Of a stretch of 64,000 nucleotides of DNA, positions 8,474 through 17,159 are shown one piece after another. The notes under the pieces are model-generated. The model saw only the letters and a program-made list of their open reading frames with translations. It was not told the DNA's origin and did no database searches. The stretch spans positions 1,922,001 to 1,986,000 of the forward strand of contig NZ_CP019038.1 in the NCBI RefSeq assembly GCF_001941825.1. The letters run 5' to 3'. Made by a program: the position numbers and the translations under genes. How positions within the stretch are numbered: the first letter of the stretch is position 1; each line of letters opens with the position of its first letter. Source of the DNA: Massilia putida (GTDB lineage: Bacteria; Pseudomonadota; Gammaproteobacteria; Burkholderiales; Burkholderiaceae_D).

Positions 8474-8555
8474 GCCCACCCTACGGTCGAACCGTATCGT
8501 AGGGTGGGCGGCCTCCGCCCACCATGCAAACCGTTAGTGGGCACAGCGTGCCCAC
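8474..8555. repeat. Intergenic hairpin repeats (GTGGGCAC-N3-GTGCCCAC family)
   Basis: Two palindromes fill the gap between convergent genes. Arms GCCCACCCTACG (8474-8485) and CGTAGGGTGGGC (8498-8509) are perfect inverse complements, and GTGGGCAC-AGC-GTGCCCAC (8537-8555) is a second perfect hairpin. The latter stem recurs exactly at 48064-48082 with a different loop. They look like extragenic palindromic elements and may also stop transcription from both sides. Confidence 0.75.
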
Positions 8556-8565
8556 CAGCCCACCG

Positions 8566-10734
8566 TCAGCTCTTCGGGTATTTGATGGTCATCTCGTGCA
8601 GCAGATTGTCCGCATGGTCGACCTCCTTCATCACCCACAGCAGGTAGCGGATGTCGACGTGGATCGCGCGCGTGATCACCGGATCGAAGTACCAGTCCTT
8701 CGTGATCGACTCGTAGGTCGAGTCGAAGTTGAGGCCGACGAGCTCCCCGCGCCGGTTCATCACCGCCGATCCCGAATTGCCGCCCGTCGTATCGGCGCTC
8801 GACAGGAAGTTCACGGGCACCGTGCCCAGCGCCGGGTCCTTGAACGCGCCGTAGCGCTTGTCGCGGATCGCCTGCAGCAGCCCGGCCGGCGCGTCGAACG
8901 GCGCCTTGCCCGTCTGCTTTTCGAGGATGCCTTCCACGGTGGTGAACGGTCCCTTGACGATGCCGTCACGCGGGCTGTACGGGGCCACGGTGCCGTACGT
9001 GACGCGCAGCGTGCCGTTGGCGTCCGGGTAGACCGGCTTGCCCTGCGATTTCTTCCACGCGATGACGGCATCCATGTACAGCGGGACGATGCGTTCCAGG
9101 TTGCCCTCGACTTCCTTGCGGCGCTCTTCCAGCGCCATGCCGACGTCGTGCATGTGCACGGCCAGCTGGATGAACGGGTCGTTCGATTTGCGGAACGCCT
9201 CCGCATCCTTGCCGATCCACGCGAGGCGCTTGGCCGTGTCGCCCAGTTCCGTGCCCTTGTACAGCGGCGCCAGCGCGTTCTGCGCCGGCACCACCGCATC
9301 GAGGCCGTGCGGGCGGGCTTTCGGGTCGAGTTTGGCGTAGCGGACCAGCGCGGCCTGCCAGCGGGCCTGGTCGACGCTGGCCACGAACGATTGCTCGAGG
9401 CGCGTCAGGCGCGCCTTGATGAACGAAACGTCGCGGTCCTGGTAGCCCGCTTCGCGCTGGGCATCGGGCTTCTGGTGTTCCAGCGCGAGGCGGAACAAAG
9501 TGCGGGCGCTTTTCAACAGGTCGCTGTGGGTCGCTTCCATCCACGCCGTCTCCTGCTGCGTCGTCGCCATGTCGGCGGCGATGGCGGCGTCCAGGTCAGC
9601 CAGCAGGTTTTTCGGCCCCGTCCCATGCTGCTTGTACCAGGCGCGGAACTCGGCATCCTGGGCGTCCTTGATGCCGGCGATGTCCTTGCGTGCGAAGCCG
9701 TCCAGCAGGCCGCGCGTCTTCTTCAACACATTGTTCAGGCTCTTGGCCACGCTGGCATAGCGCACCGTGTAGTCCGGATTGCCCATCGTGGCGGCCGCGA
9801 TCACCGACAGGTCGGCCGTGATCGACGCGACCTTCGCCGGGTAGTCGACATCGCGCGCGAAGCGGATCTCGGCCGGCAGCTTGTAGCGGCTCGTGCGGCC
9901 CGGGTAGCCGGCCAGCAGGATCGGGTCGCCGGCCTTGAGGCCCTCGGCGGAGACGACGAGGAAGCTCTTCGATTTGTACGGCACGTTGTCCGGCGACGGA
10001 TCGGCCGGGCGGCCGTCGCGGCCGACGTAGGCGCGCAGGAAGGAAAAGTCGCCGGCGTGGCGCGGGAATTCGTAGTTGTCGATGTCGCCGCCGAAGTCGC
10101 CCACGCTGTTGGCCGGCGCGTACACGAGCCGCACGTCGCGGATCAGGAGCTGCTTGATGCGGTAGTACGAACCGCCGCGGTTGAACGCGGGGACCGAGCA
10201 GCGGAACGCCTTGTCGCTCTCGCATTCGGCGATCAGGGCCTTGATGCGCGCCTCGACCTGCTCGTGGCGCTCGCGGCCGGACAGGCCGGGCGCCAGGCCT
10301 TTCAGCACGCGGTCCGTCACGTTCTCCACCTTCTCCGTCACATAGACGACCGTGTTCGGACCGCCCGGCAGTTCCTCCGCGCGCGTCCTGGCCAGGAAGC
10401 CGTTGGCGATGTAATTGTGTTCCGGGGTCGAATTGCGCTGGATCGCGCCGTAGCCGCAGTGGTGGTTCGTGACGACGAGACCGTCCGGCGACACGAACGA
10501 CGCGGAGCAACCGGGCGTCGCGACGATGGCGCTCATCGGATGTTTCGACAGGTCGGCGAGGCGCTCGGCCGGGATCGTGATGCCGATGCGTTTGAGCTCG
10601 GACTTCAGCTGCGGCAGCTGGTGCGGCTGCCACTGGCCCTCGTCGGCGAGCGCACAGGCGCTGGCCCCCAGCAGGGCGACGGGAAGGACGACGGATTTGA
10701 ACAAGACAAACCTCGGATGCAAAAAAACAAACAC
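8566..10734 (-). CDS. S46 family dipeptidyl-peptidase (DPP7/DPP11-like), secreted
   Basis: The 722-residue protein has a hydrophobic signal peptide (about residues 10-30, ending ACALA) and the S46 chymotrypsin-like fold split by a helical domain. The catalytic histidine sits in VVTNHHCGYG (91-92), the aspartate in the DIDNYEFPRHAGDFS region and the nucleophile S654 in GGNSGSAV. Family enzymes release dipeptides from peptide N-termini in the periplasm or at the surface. The position that carries the specificity-determining arginine in acidic-residue-specific DPP11 is serine here (LNFDSTYE), suggesting DPP7-like hydrophobic preference; this is inferred from alignment by eye. It is monocistronic and convergent with the sensor operon. 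Confidence 0.9.
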   Translation of the reverse strand: MFVFLHPRFVLFKSVVLPVALLGASACALADEGQWQPHQLPQLKSELKRIGITIPAERLADLSKHPMSAIVATPGCSASFVSPDGLVVTNHHCGYGAIQRNSTPEHNYIANGFLARTRAEELPGGPNTVVYVTEKVENVTDRVLKGLAPGLSGRERHEQVEARIKALIAECESDKAFRCSVPAFNRGGSYYRIKQLLIRDVRLVYAPANSVGDFGGDIDNYEFPRHAGDFSFLRAYVGRDGRPADPSPDNVPYKSKSFLVVSAEGLKAGDPILLAGYPGRTSRYKLPAEIRFARDVDYPAKVASITADLSVIAAATMGNPDYTVRYASVAKSLNNVLKKTRGLLDGFARKDIAGIKDAQDAEFRAWYKQHGTGPKNLLADLDAAIAADMATTQQETAWMEATHSDLLKSARTLFRLALEHQKPDAQREAGYQDRDVSFIKARLTRLEQSFVASVDQARWQAALVRYAKLDPKARPHGLDAVVPAQNALAPLYKGTELGDTAKRLAWIGKDAEAFRKSNDPFIQLAVHMHDVGMALEERRKEVEGNLERIVPLYMDAVIAWKKSQGKPVYPDANGTLRVTYGTVAPYSPRDGIVKGPFTTVEGILEKQTGKAPFDAPAGLLQAIRDKRYGAFKDPALGTVPVNFLSSADTTGGNSGSAVMNRRGELVGLNFDSTYESITKDWYFDPVITRAIHVDIRYLLWVMKEVDHADNLLHEMTIKYPKS

Positions 10735-10949
10735 GAGTATATCGCCAGTGCCTCTTGTTCCGGAAACGAAATTGTCATGATTCGTCGCATCGTAGTATGT
10801 ACAGACCGCATATCAGCGTCGCGCGGGCGCCACATCCCGCAAAAACGGCAATCCAGCGTATTTACATTATTCCACCTCCGGGGCCTCGCCGCTCTGCAGC
10901 AGCCTGCGCAAGCCGGTACAATAGGCGATTTGGTCCGCCCGTCCCCGCC

Positions 10950-11942
10950 ATGTCCAGCATCCTCGAGCGCACGTCCGCCACCCTGCGCCGCCTGTCGATC
11001 GACACCTTCACCATCCTGCTGCTGTGCACCGTCGCCCTCGCGAGCGTGCTGCCGTGCGCCGGCCTGACGGCCGTCGTCCTCGGCAAGGTCACCACGGTCG
11101 CCATCGGGCTGTTGTTCTTCCTGCACGGCGCCAAGCTGTCGCGCGAAGCGATCGTCGCCGGGATGACGCACTGGCGCCTGCACCTGCTGGTGCTCGTGTC
11201 GACGTTCGTCATGTTCCCGCTGCTGGGCCTCGCATTGAAGCCGTTGGCGGGCAACGTCGTCACGCCCGAACTGTACGTGGGCATCCTGTTCCTGTGCACC
11301 CTGCCCTCGACCGTGCAATCGTCGATCGCGTTCACGTCGATGGCGCGCGGGAACGTGGCGGCGGCCGTGTGCAGCGCGTCGGCGTCGAACTTCGTCGGCA
11401 TCTTCGTCACGCCGCTGCTCGTGTCGACCTTGATCGTGCGCGGCGCGGCGGGCGGCTCGTCGCTGGACGCGGTGCTCACCATCGTCGAACAGCTGCTGCT
11501 GCCGTTCCTGGCCGGCCAGTTCCTGCGTCCGTGGATCGGCCGCTGGGTCGACCGCCACAAGCCGATGCTGAAGATCGTCGACCAGGGTTCGATCCTGCTG
11601 GTCGTCTACACGGCGTTTTCCGAGTCCGTCAACGAAGGCCTGTGGCACAGGCTGTCGGGGGAAGCGCTCGCGGGCCTCGTCGTCATCAGCTGCGTGATGC
11701 TGGCGATCGCGCTGGGCCTCGCGACGTGGACGAGCCGCCGCCTGGGTTTCAGTCGGGAGGACGAGATCACCATCGTGTTCTGCGGCTCGAAGAAAAGTCT
11801 GGCAAGCGGCGTGCCGATGGCAAAGGTGCTGTTCGCACCGAGCGCGCTGGGCATGGTCATCCTGCCCGTGATGCTGTTCCACCAGATCCAGTTGATGGTC
11901 TGCGCCGTATTGGCCCAGAAATGGGGGCGCGAAAAGCGTTAA
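10950..11942 (+). CDS. Bile acid:sodium symporter-like transporter (YfeH-type, SBF-like)
   Basis: The 330-residue protein has about ten hydrophobic helices in two inverted halves and the crossover motifs of the BASS superfamily: the first half carries LPSTVQSSIAFTSMARGN (about residues 118-135) and the second GSKKSLASGVPMAKVLF (about 280-296). This SBF-like branch includes E. coli YfeH; its substrates are mostly undefined, so no substrate is assigned. The ATG at 10950 gives an N-terminus of usual length. It stands alone and ends inside the palindrome separating it from the RND operon. Confidence 0.85.
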   Translation: MSSILERTSATLRRLSIDTFTILLLCTVALASVLPCAGLTAVVLGKVTTVAIGLLFFLHGAKLSREAIVAGMTHWRLHLLVLVSTFVMFPLLGLALKPLAGNVVTPELYVGILFLCTLPSTVQSSIAFTSMARGNVAAAVCSASASNFVGIFVTPLLVSTLIVRGAAGGSSLDAVLTIVEQLLLPFLAGQFLRPWIGRWVDRHKPMLKIVDQGSILLVVYTAFSESVNEGLWHRLSGEALAGLVVISCVMLAIALGLATWTSRRLGFSREDEITIVFCGSKKSLASGVPMAKVLFAPSALGMVILPVMLFHQIQLMVCAVLAQKWGREKR

Positions 11943-11943
11943 C

Positions 11944-12013
11944 ACCGGGGTCAGAGCCCGATTTTTGGAAATTGCCTTGGCGTCGTTGCCAAAATCCGGG
12001 CTCTGACCCCGGT
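11944..12013. repeat. Long inverted repeat between convergent genes (CCGGGGTCAGAGCCC-type element)
   Basis: A left arm at 11944-11968 and a right arm at 11989-12013 are inverse complements at 23 of 25 positions, around a 20-base loop. The arm core is ACCGGGGTCAGAGCCCG. It begins two bases after one stop codon and ends immediately before the opposing stop, so it can act as a bidirectional terminator. Its form resembles dispersed palindromic elements common in beta- and gammaproteobacteria; no second copy was found in this window. Confidence 0.75.
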
Positions 12014-12403
12014 TTATCTGGCGAGGGCCAGGCCGCCCCACCACACTTCGGGCAGCGCGGCCGCCAGCATCATGCCGGGGCCCAGCGCCGTGATGAGCCA
12101 GCGGCGGCGCGGCGGCAGCCACGCGGTGCGCGGGTCTGCGATGCTCGCGCGGATGTCGCGCCAGCCGAAGCCCACCAGCGCTGCCATCCCAACCACGAAC
12201 AAGGCCCACAGCGCCGCATCGTTCAGCAGCGCCGCGAAGTCCTTGTCGAGGTAAGCGAGCGCCGGCAGCGCGAGGCTCACACTGCCCAGCAGTTCGGCCG
12301 TCGCGACGACGGCCGCGCGGCCGCGGCGGCGGAAGTCGCGGCGCAGCATCCACGCCGACAGCGCGACGTCGCCGGCCAGGTACAGGGCGCTCCAGCCGGG
12401 CAT
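12014..12403 (-). CDS. Small four-helix membrane protein of unknown function at the end of the RND operon
   Basis: This 129-residue protein has hydrophobic stretches near residues 4-18, 30-50, 62-80 and 100-125, separated by basic loops (MLRRDFRRRGR, PPRRRW). It starts at 12403, three bases after the outer-membrane-factor stop, with a clear AGGAG ribosome site, so it belongs to the mdtABC transcript. I do not recognise the family. It could be an accessory to the pump or a passenger gene. Confidence 0.7.
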   Translation of the reverse strand: MPGWSALYLAGDVALSAWMLRRDFRRRGRAAVVATAELLGSVSLALPALAYLDKDFAALLNDAALWALFVVGMAALVGFGWRDIRASIADPRTAWLPPRRRWLITALGPGMMLAAALPEVWWGGLALAR

Positions 12404-12405
12404 GG

Positions 12406-13872
12406 TCACTCCTGCGCGGTAAGCTGGTCGGCGTGCCATCCGCCGCCCAGCGCCTGGATCAGGGCCACGGCCGTCGTCTGGCGGTTGCCCTGCGTCTGCA
12501 CGAGCGCGCGGCGCGCGTTCAGCGCCGTCACCTGGGCCTGCACCACTTCCGAATAACTCACCTGGCCGGCCTTGTAGCGGTTCAGCACCTGCTCTTCGAC
12601 CTTGTCCGCGGCCTCGGAAGCCTGGCGCTGCAATTCCTGCTGCTGCGCCAGCACGCGCGTCGCGGCCAACTGGTCCTCGACGTCGGCGAAGGCGGTCAGC
12701 ACGGTCTGGCGGTAGCGCGCGACAGCCTGCTCGCGGGCCGCGTTGGCGCCCTGCACCGCGGCGCGGTTGGCGCCGCCGTTGAAGAGGGTCTCCGTGGCCG
12801 ACAAGCCCAACGCCCACGCGACGCTCGACGCCTTGAACAAGTCGCCGATGGCGCTGGCGGACGGCCCGTACGATGCCGTCAAGCCGATCTGCGGGAAGTA
12901 AGCGGAGCGCACGATGCCGATCTGCGCATTGGCCGCGGCCACGGCGCGTTCGGACGCGGCGATGTCGGGACGGCGCTCCAGCAACGCGGACGGCACGCCG
13001 ACCGGCACGTCGGGCACCGTCACCTTCCACTCTGCGCTCGCCAGCGCGAAGTCGGCCGGCGCCTTGCCGATCAGGACGGCGATCGCGTGCTCGAACTGCG
13101 CGCGCTGGCGGGCCAGCGTGAGGTCGTCGCTCTGCGCGCTGGCGAGCTGGGTCTGGGCCTGGTAGACGTCCGAGTGCGGCACGATGCCGACGTCGAAGCG
13201 GTTCTGCGTGATCTTGAGCACGCGCCGGTAGCCCTCGATGGTCGTGGCCAGCAGCGCGCGCTGGGCGTCGACGGAGCGCAGCGAAAAATAATCCGCCGCC
13301 AGTTCGCCCTGTGCGGACAGGCGCGCGGACGCCAGGTCGGCCCCGCTGGCCTGCGCATTGGCCTGCGCCGCCGACACGCCCGCGCGCAGGCGGCCCCACA
13401 CGTCCGGTTCCCAGCTGGAGCCGATGTTCAGGCGGTAGCTGTTGGACGTGCGCCCGTTGCCGTTGCTGTTGCCGTTGTTGCCGGACCCGCCGCCGCCCCC
13501 GCCGCTGCCGTTGCGGTTCGCGCCGCCGGTCAGGGTCACGGTCGGGAACAGCGACGCGCGCTGCTCCGCGACGAGCGCGCGCGCCTGGCTGTACGCGGCG
13601 ACGGCGGCCGCCACGTTCTGGTTGTTGACCTCGACCTGCCGCACCAGGCCGTCCAGCACCGGATCGGAGAACAGGTTCCACCACGGGCCCCGTTCGAGCG
13701 CATCGGCCGGTGCGGCGGGCGCCCATCCCTGCAGCTCCTTGAAGGCCGCCGGATTCGGCGTTGCCGGGCGCTCGTACGCGGGCGTGAAGGCGCAGCCGGA
13801 CAGCACGGCGGCGGCGAGCAAGGCACAGGTCAGCGGACGGATGGTCGTGGAAAATCGCATGGTGTGGTTCAT
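12406..13872 (-). CDS. RND outer-membrane factor lipoprotein (NodT/OprM family)
   Basis: The 488-residue protein has a signal peptide ending in lipobox LSGC (Cys about 26), then the two repeated OEP domains of TolC-like channels with long amphipathic helices (AAVAAYSQARALVAEQRASL; later ANAQIGIVRSAYFPQI). It should form the trimeric exit duct for MdtABC. The start at 13872 overlaps the mdtC stop as ATGA; an internal ATG at 13860 gives the shorter MRFSTT form. A Gly/Asn/Ser run (about residues 110-135) sits where the first beta-hairpin leaves the membrane barrel and is longer than usual. Confidence 0.9.
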   Translation of the reverse strand: MNHTMRFSTTIRPLTCALLAAAVLSGCAFTPAYERPATPNPAAFKELQGWAPAAPADALERGPWWNLFSDPVLDGLVRQVEVNNQNVAAAVAAYSQARALVAEQRASLFPTVTLTGGANRNGSGGGGGGSGNNGNSNGNGRTSNSYRLNIGSSWEPDVWGRLRAGVSAAQANAQASGADLASARLSAQGELAADYFSLRSVDAQRALLATTIEGYRRVLKITQNRFDVGIVPHSDVYQAQTQLASAQSDDLTLARQRAQFEHAIAVLIGKAPADFALASAEWKVTVPDVPVGVPSALLERRPDIAASERAVAAANAQIGIVRSAYFPQIGLTASYGPSASAIGDLFKASSVAWALGLSATETLFNGGANRAAVQGANAAREQAVARYRQTVLTAFADVEDQLAATRVLAQQQELQRQASEAADKVEEQVLNRYKAGQVSYSEVVQAQVTALNARRALVQTQGNRQTTAVALIQALGGGWHADQLTAQE

Positions 13873-16800
13873 GTCCGGGAAGTCGATGGCTGGTCCTCCA
13901 GCGGATGGCGGACCAGGTGATGCTCGTCGGCGTTGCGGCGGCGGAGCTTGTCGAGGTAGACGTAGACGACGGGCGTCGTCAGCAAGGTCAGGAGCTGGCT
14001 GGCGATCAGGCCGCCGATGATGGCGATGCCCAGCGGCTGGCGCAGCTCGGAGCCCTCGCCGAAGCCGATCGCCAGCGGCAGCGCGCCCAGCGCGGCCGCC
14101 AGCGTCGTCATCAGGATCGGGCGGAAGCGCAGCAGGCATGCTTCGCGCACGGCTTCTGTGGCCGACAGCCCGCGCGCACGCTCCGCCTCCAGCGCGAAGT
14201 CGATGATCAGGATCGCGTTCTTTTTCACGATGCCGATCAGGAGGAACACGCCGATCAGCGCGATGATGGAGAATTCCATGTGGAACAGCAGCAGCGCCAG
14301 CACCGCGCCCACGCCGGCGGACGGCAACGTCGACAGCACGGTGACCGGGTGCACGAGGCTTTCGTACAAAATGCCCAGCACGATGTAGATGACGACGATG
14401 GCCGCGAGGATCAGGAGCGGCTGCTGCTGGTTCGATTCCTGCGCCTGCTTGGCCTGGCCCTGGAAGCTGCCGCGCACATTGGTCGGCATGCCGATGTCGG
14501 CTTCGGCCTGCATCACGGCCCGCTGCGCATCCGACAGCGAATAGCCCTGCGCGAGGTTGAACGAGATCGTTGTCGCCAGCTCGCCGTCCTGGTGGTTGAC
14601 GGAGCTGGGCGTCGCGCGTTCGGCGAAATGGGCGATGGCCGACAGCGGCACCATCGTCGTGGGATTCCCGGACAGCGCCGAGCCGCTGGACGGGTCGCGC
14701 GCGGCGGTCAGGTTCGCGGGCGCGGCCGGCGTGCCGCTGGTCGACGTCGTGCTCGTACCGGACGTGGCCTTGGCGGTGGCCGTGGTGGTCGTGGACCCGT
14801 TCGCATTCTTCGCCGGCACGTAGACATCGTCCAGCGCCGCCGGCGAGCGCGCATACTTCTGCGCGACGCCCATGATCACGTGGTACTGGTTCAACTCGTC
14901 GTAGATATTGGCGACCTGGCGCTGGCCGAAGGCGTCGTACAACGCGTTGTCGACGTCCTTCGCACTGATGCCCAGGCGCGACGCCGTCTGCTTGTCGATG
15001 TCGACGTAGGTTTCGACGCCGTTGTCCGCCTGGTCGGTGTCGACGTCGGTGAGCGCCTTCTGCCCCTTCATCGCGTCGGCCAGCCTGGTCGCCCACATCT
15101 TGAGGTCGGCGCGGTTGTCGCTCTTGAGCGTGTACTGGTACGTCGAGTTGGACTGGCGCCCGCCCATGCGCAGGTCCTGCACGGGATTCAGGAACAACTG
15201 CACGCCCGTCACGCGGGCGAGCTTGGGCCGCAGCCGCGCGATCACGGCCTGGCCGCTCTCGCCCTTGGCGCGCTCGCTCGCGGGCTTCAGGTTCATGAAC
15301 ATGAAGCCGCCGCCCGCGCGCGAGCCGCCCGTGAAACCGACGACCGTGTCCACGGCCGGATCGCTCTTGATGATGTTCACCAGCTGGCGCAGCTTGCCCT
15401 GCATGGCCTGGAACGAGATGCTCTGGTCCGCGCGCATGCCGCCGTTGACCTGGCCCGTGTCCTGCTGCGGAAAGAAGCCTTTCGGCGCGGCGGAAAACAG
15501 GAATACGTTCAGGCCGACGACGAACACGAGGATCAGCATGACGAGCGGCTTCATGTCCAGCGCCCAGTCGAGCGCGTGCTCGTACGATCGCAACACGCCG
15601 TTGAACCCGCGCTCGGCCCAGCGCGCGAGGCGGCCCTGCTTGCGTTCCACGCGCTCGTGCAGCTTCTGGCCGGGCTTCAGCAGCATGGCGCACAGCATCG
15701 GCGTCGTCGTCAGCGAGATCACGAGCGAGATCATCACGGCGGCCGACAAGGTGACGGCGAATTCGCGGAACAGCCGTCCGACCTGCCCGCCCATGAACAG
15801 CAGCGGGATGAACACGGCCACGAGCGACAGGCTGATGGACAGCACCGTGAAACCCACTTCCTGCGCGCCCAGCAGGGCCGCCTTCATGCGGTCCATGCCC
15901 TGCTCGACGTGGCGGCTCGTGTTTTCCAGCACGACGATGGCGTCGTCGACGACGAAGCCGGTGGCCACCGTGAGCGCCATCAGCGACAGGTTGTTGAGCG
16001 AGAAGCCCAGCAGGTACATCACGCCGAAGGTGCCCAGCAGCGAGACGACGGTGGCGACGGCCGGCACGACGGTGGCGCGGGCGCTGCGCAGGAACAGGCT
16101 CACCACGAGCACCACGAGCAGGATCGAGATCGCGAGCGTCAACTCGATCTCGCGCAGCGAGGCGCGAATGGAATTGGTGCGGTCCGACGCCACCTGCATG
16201 CTCACGTCCTGCGGCAACTGCGCCTGCAGCTGCGGCAGCAGCGCGCGCACGCCGTCCACGGTCTCGATGACGTTGGCGCCCGGCTGGCTGGTGATCAGGA
16301 CGATCACGGCGGGCTGGCCGTTGAACAGGCCCAGCGTGTGGATGTCCTCGACGCCGTCGGTGACGTCGGCCACGTCCTGCAGGCGGATCGCGGAACCGTT
16401 GCGCCACGCGACGACGAGGCCCTTGTAGTCGGCCGCCGTGCGGCCATTGGTCGGCGTGTTCGCCTGCGAATAGATCTGCAGGCGCATGCCCTGGCCTTCC
16501 AGCGCGCCCTTGGGCCGGTTGGCGTTCGTGGCCTGGATCGCGGCGCGCACGTCCTCGGTCGACAGGCCGTATCGATTCAATTGGTAGGGATTCAGGTCGA
16601 CGCGCACGGCCGGCAGCGAACCGCCGCCGAGCTCCACGTCGCCCACGCCCTTCACCTGCGCGAGCTTTTGCTGCACGACGTTCGACACCTCGTCGTAGAT
16701 CTGGCCGGGGCTGCGCGTCTTCGACGTCAGCGCCAGGATGATCACGGGCGCGTCGGCCGGATTGGCCTTGCGGTAGGTCGGGTTGCTGCGCAGGGTCGCG

Positions 16801-17159
16801 GGCAGGTCCGCGCGCGACGCGTTGATCGCGGCCTGCACTTCGCGCGCGGCGGAATCGATCTGGCGCGTCAGGTCGAACTGCAGGTTGATGCGGGTGGAGC
16901 CGTTGCCGCTGCTGGATGTGATCTCGTTCACGCCCGCGATGACCGCGAGCCGCCGTTCCAGCGGCGTCGCCACCGACGTCGCCATCGTGTCCGGACTCCC
17001 GCCCGGCAGGTTGGCGGACACGGAGATCGTCGGGAAGTCGACCTGCGGCAGCGGCGACACCGGCAGCACGAAGAACGCGCCGATGCCCGCCAGCGCGATG
17101 CCGATGGTGAGCAGCACCGTCGCGATGGGCCGCCTGATGAACGGTTGCGACAGGCTCAT
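13869..17159 (-). CDS. mdtC: RND multidrug efflux permease, MdtC/MuxC type
   Basis: The 1096-residue inner-membrane pump has 12 predicted helices in two halves. It opens [20 protein letters not shown], and the first helix bundle carries [16 protein letters not shown], the motif with the paired aspartates of the proton relay. It is one half of a hetero-oligomeric MdtBC pump. It is about 70 residues longer than the usual 1025; the excess is a Thr/Ser/Gly/Ala-rich insertion in the second periplasmic loop (about residues 780-835). It overlaps both mdtB and the outer-membrane-factor gene by four bases (ATGA), so the three are tightly coupled. Confidence 0.93.
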   Translation of the reverse strand: MSLSQPFIRRPIATVLLTIGIALAGIGAFFVLPVSPLPQVDFPTISVSANLPGGSPDTMATSVATPLERRLAVIAGVNEITSSSGNGSTRINLQFDLTRQIDSAAREVQAAINASRADLPATLRSNPTYRKANPADAPVIILALTSKTRSPGQIYDEVSNVVQQKLAQVKGVGDVELGGGSLPAVRVDLNPYQLNRYGLSTEDVRAAIQATNANRPKGALEGQGMRLQIYSQANTPTNGRTAADYKGLVVAWRNGSAIRLQDVADVTDGVEDIHTLGLFNGQPAVIVLITSQPGANVIETVDGVRALLPQLQAQLPQDVSMQVASDRTNSIRASLREIELTLAISILLVVLVVSLFLRSARATVVPAVATVVSLLGTFGVMYLLGFSLNNLSLMALTVATGFVVDDAIVVLENTSRHVEQGMDRMKAALLGAQEVGFTVLSISLSLVAVFIPLLFMGGQVGRLFREFAVTLSAAVMISLVISLTTTPMLCAMLLKPGQKLHERVERKQGRLARWAERGFNGVLRSYEHALDWALDMKPLVMLILVFVVGLNVFLFSAAPKGFFPQQDTGQVNGGMRADQSISFQAMQGKLRQLVNIIKSDPAVDTVVGFTGGSRAGGGFMFMNLKPASERAKGESGQAVIARLRPKLARVTGVQLFLNPVQDLRMGGRQSNSTYQYTLKSDNRADLKMWATRLADAMKGQKALTDVDTDQADNGVETYVDIDKQTASRLGISAKDVDNALYDAFGQRQVANIYDELNQYHVIMGVAQKYARSPAALDDVYVPAKNANGSTTTTATAKATSGTSTTSTSGTPAAPANLTAARDPSSGSALSGNPTTMVPLSAIAHFAERATPSSVNHQDGELATTISFNLAQGYSLSDAQRAVMQAEADIGMPTNVRGSFQGQAKQAQESNQQQPLLILAAIVVIYIVLGILYESLVHPVTVLSTLPSAGVGAVLALLLFHMEFSIIALIGVFLLIGIVKKNAILIIDFALEAERARGLSATEAVREACLLRFRPILMTTLAAALGALPLAIGFGEGSELRQPLGIAIIGGLIASQLLTLLTTPVVYVYLDKLRRRNADEHHLVRHPLEDQPSTSRT

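Noticed and set aside
8524..11067. Large plus-strand frame of 847 codons opposite the S46 peptidase
   Set aside because: The minus-strand peptidase has all family motifs; the plus frame is compositionally biased and shows none.
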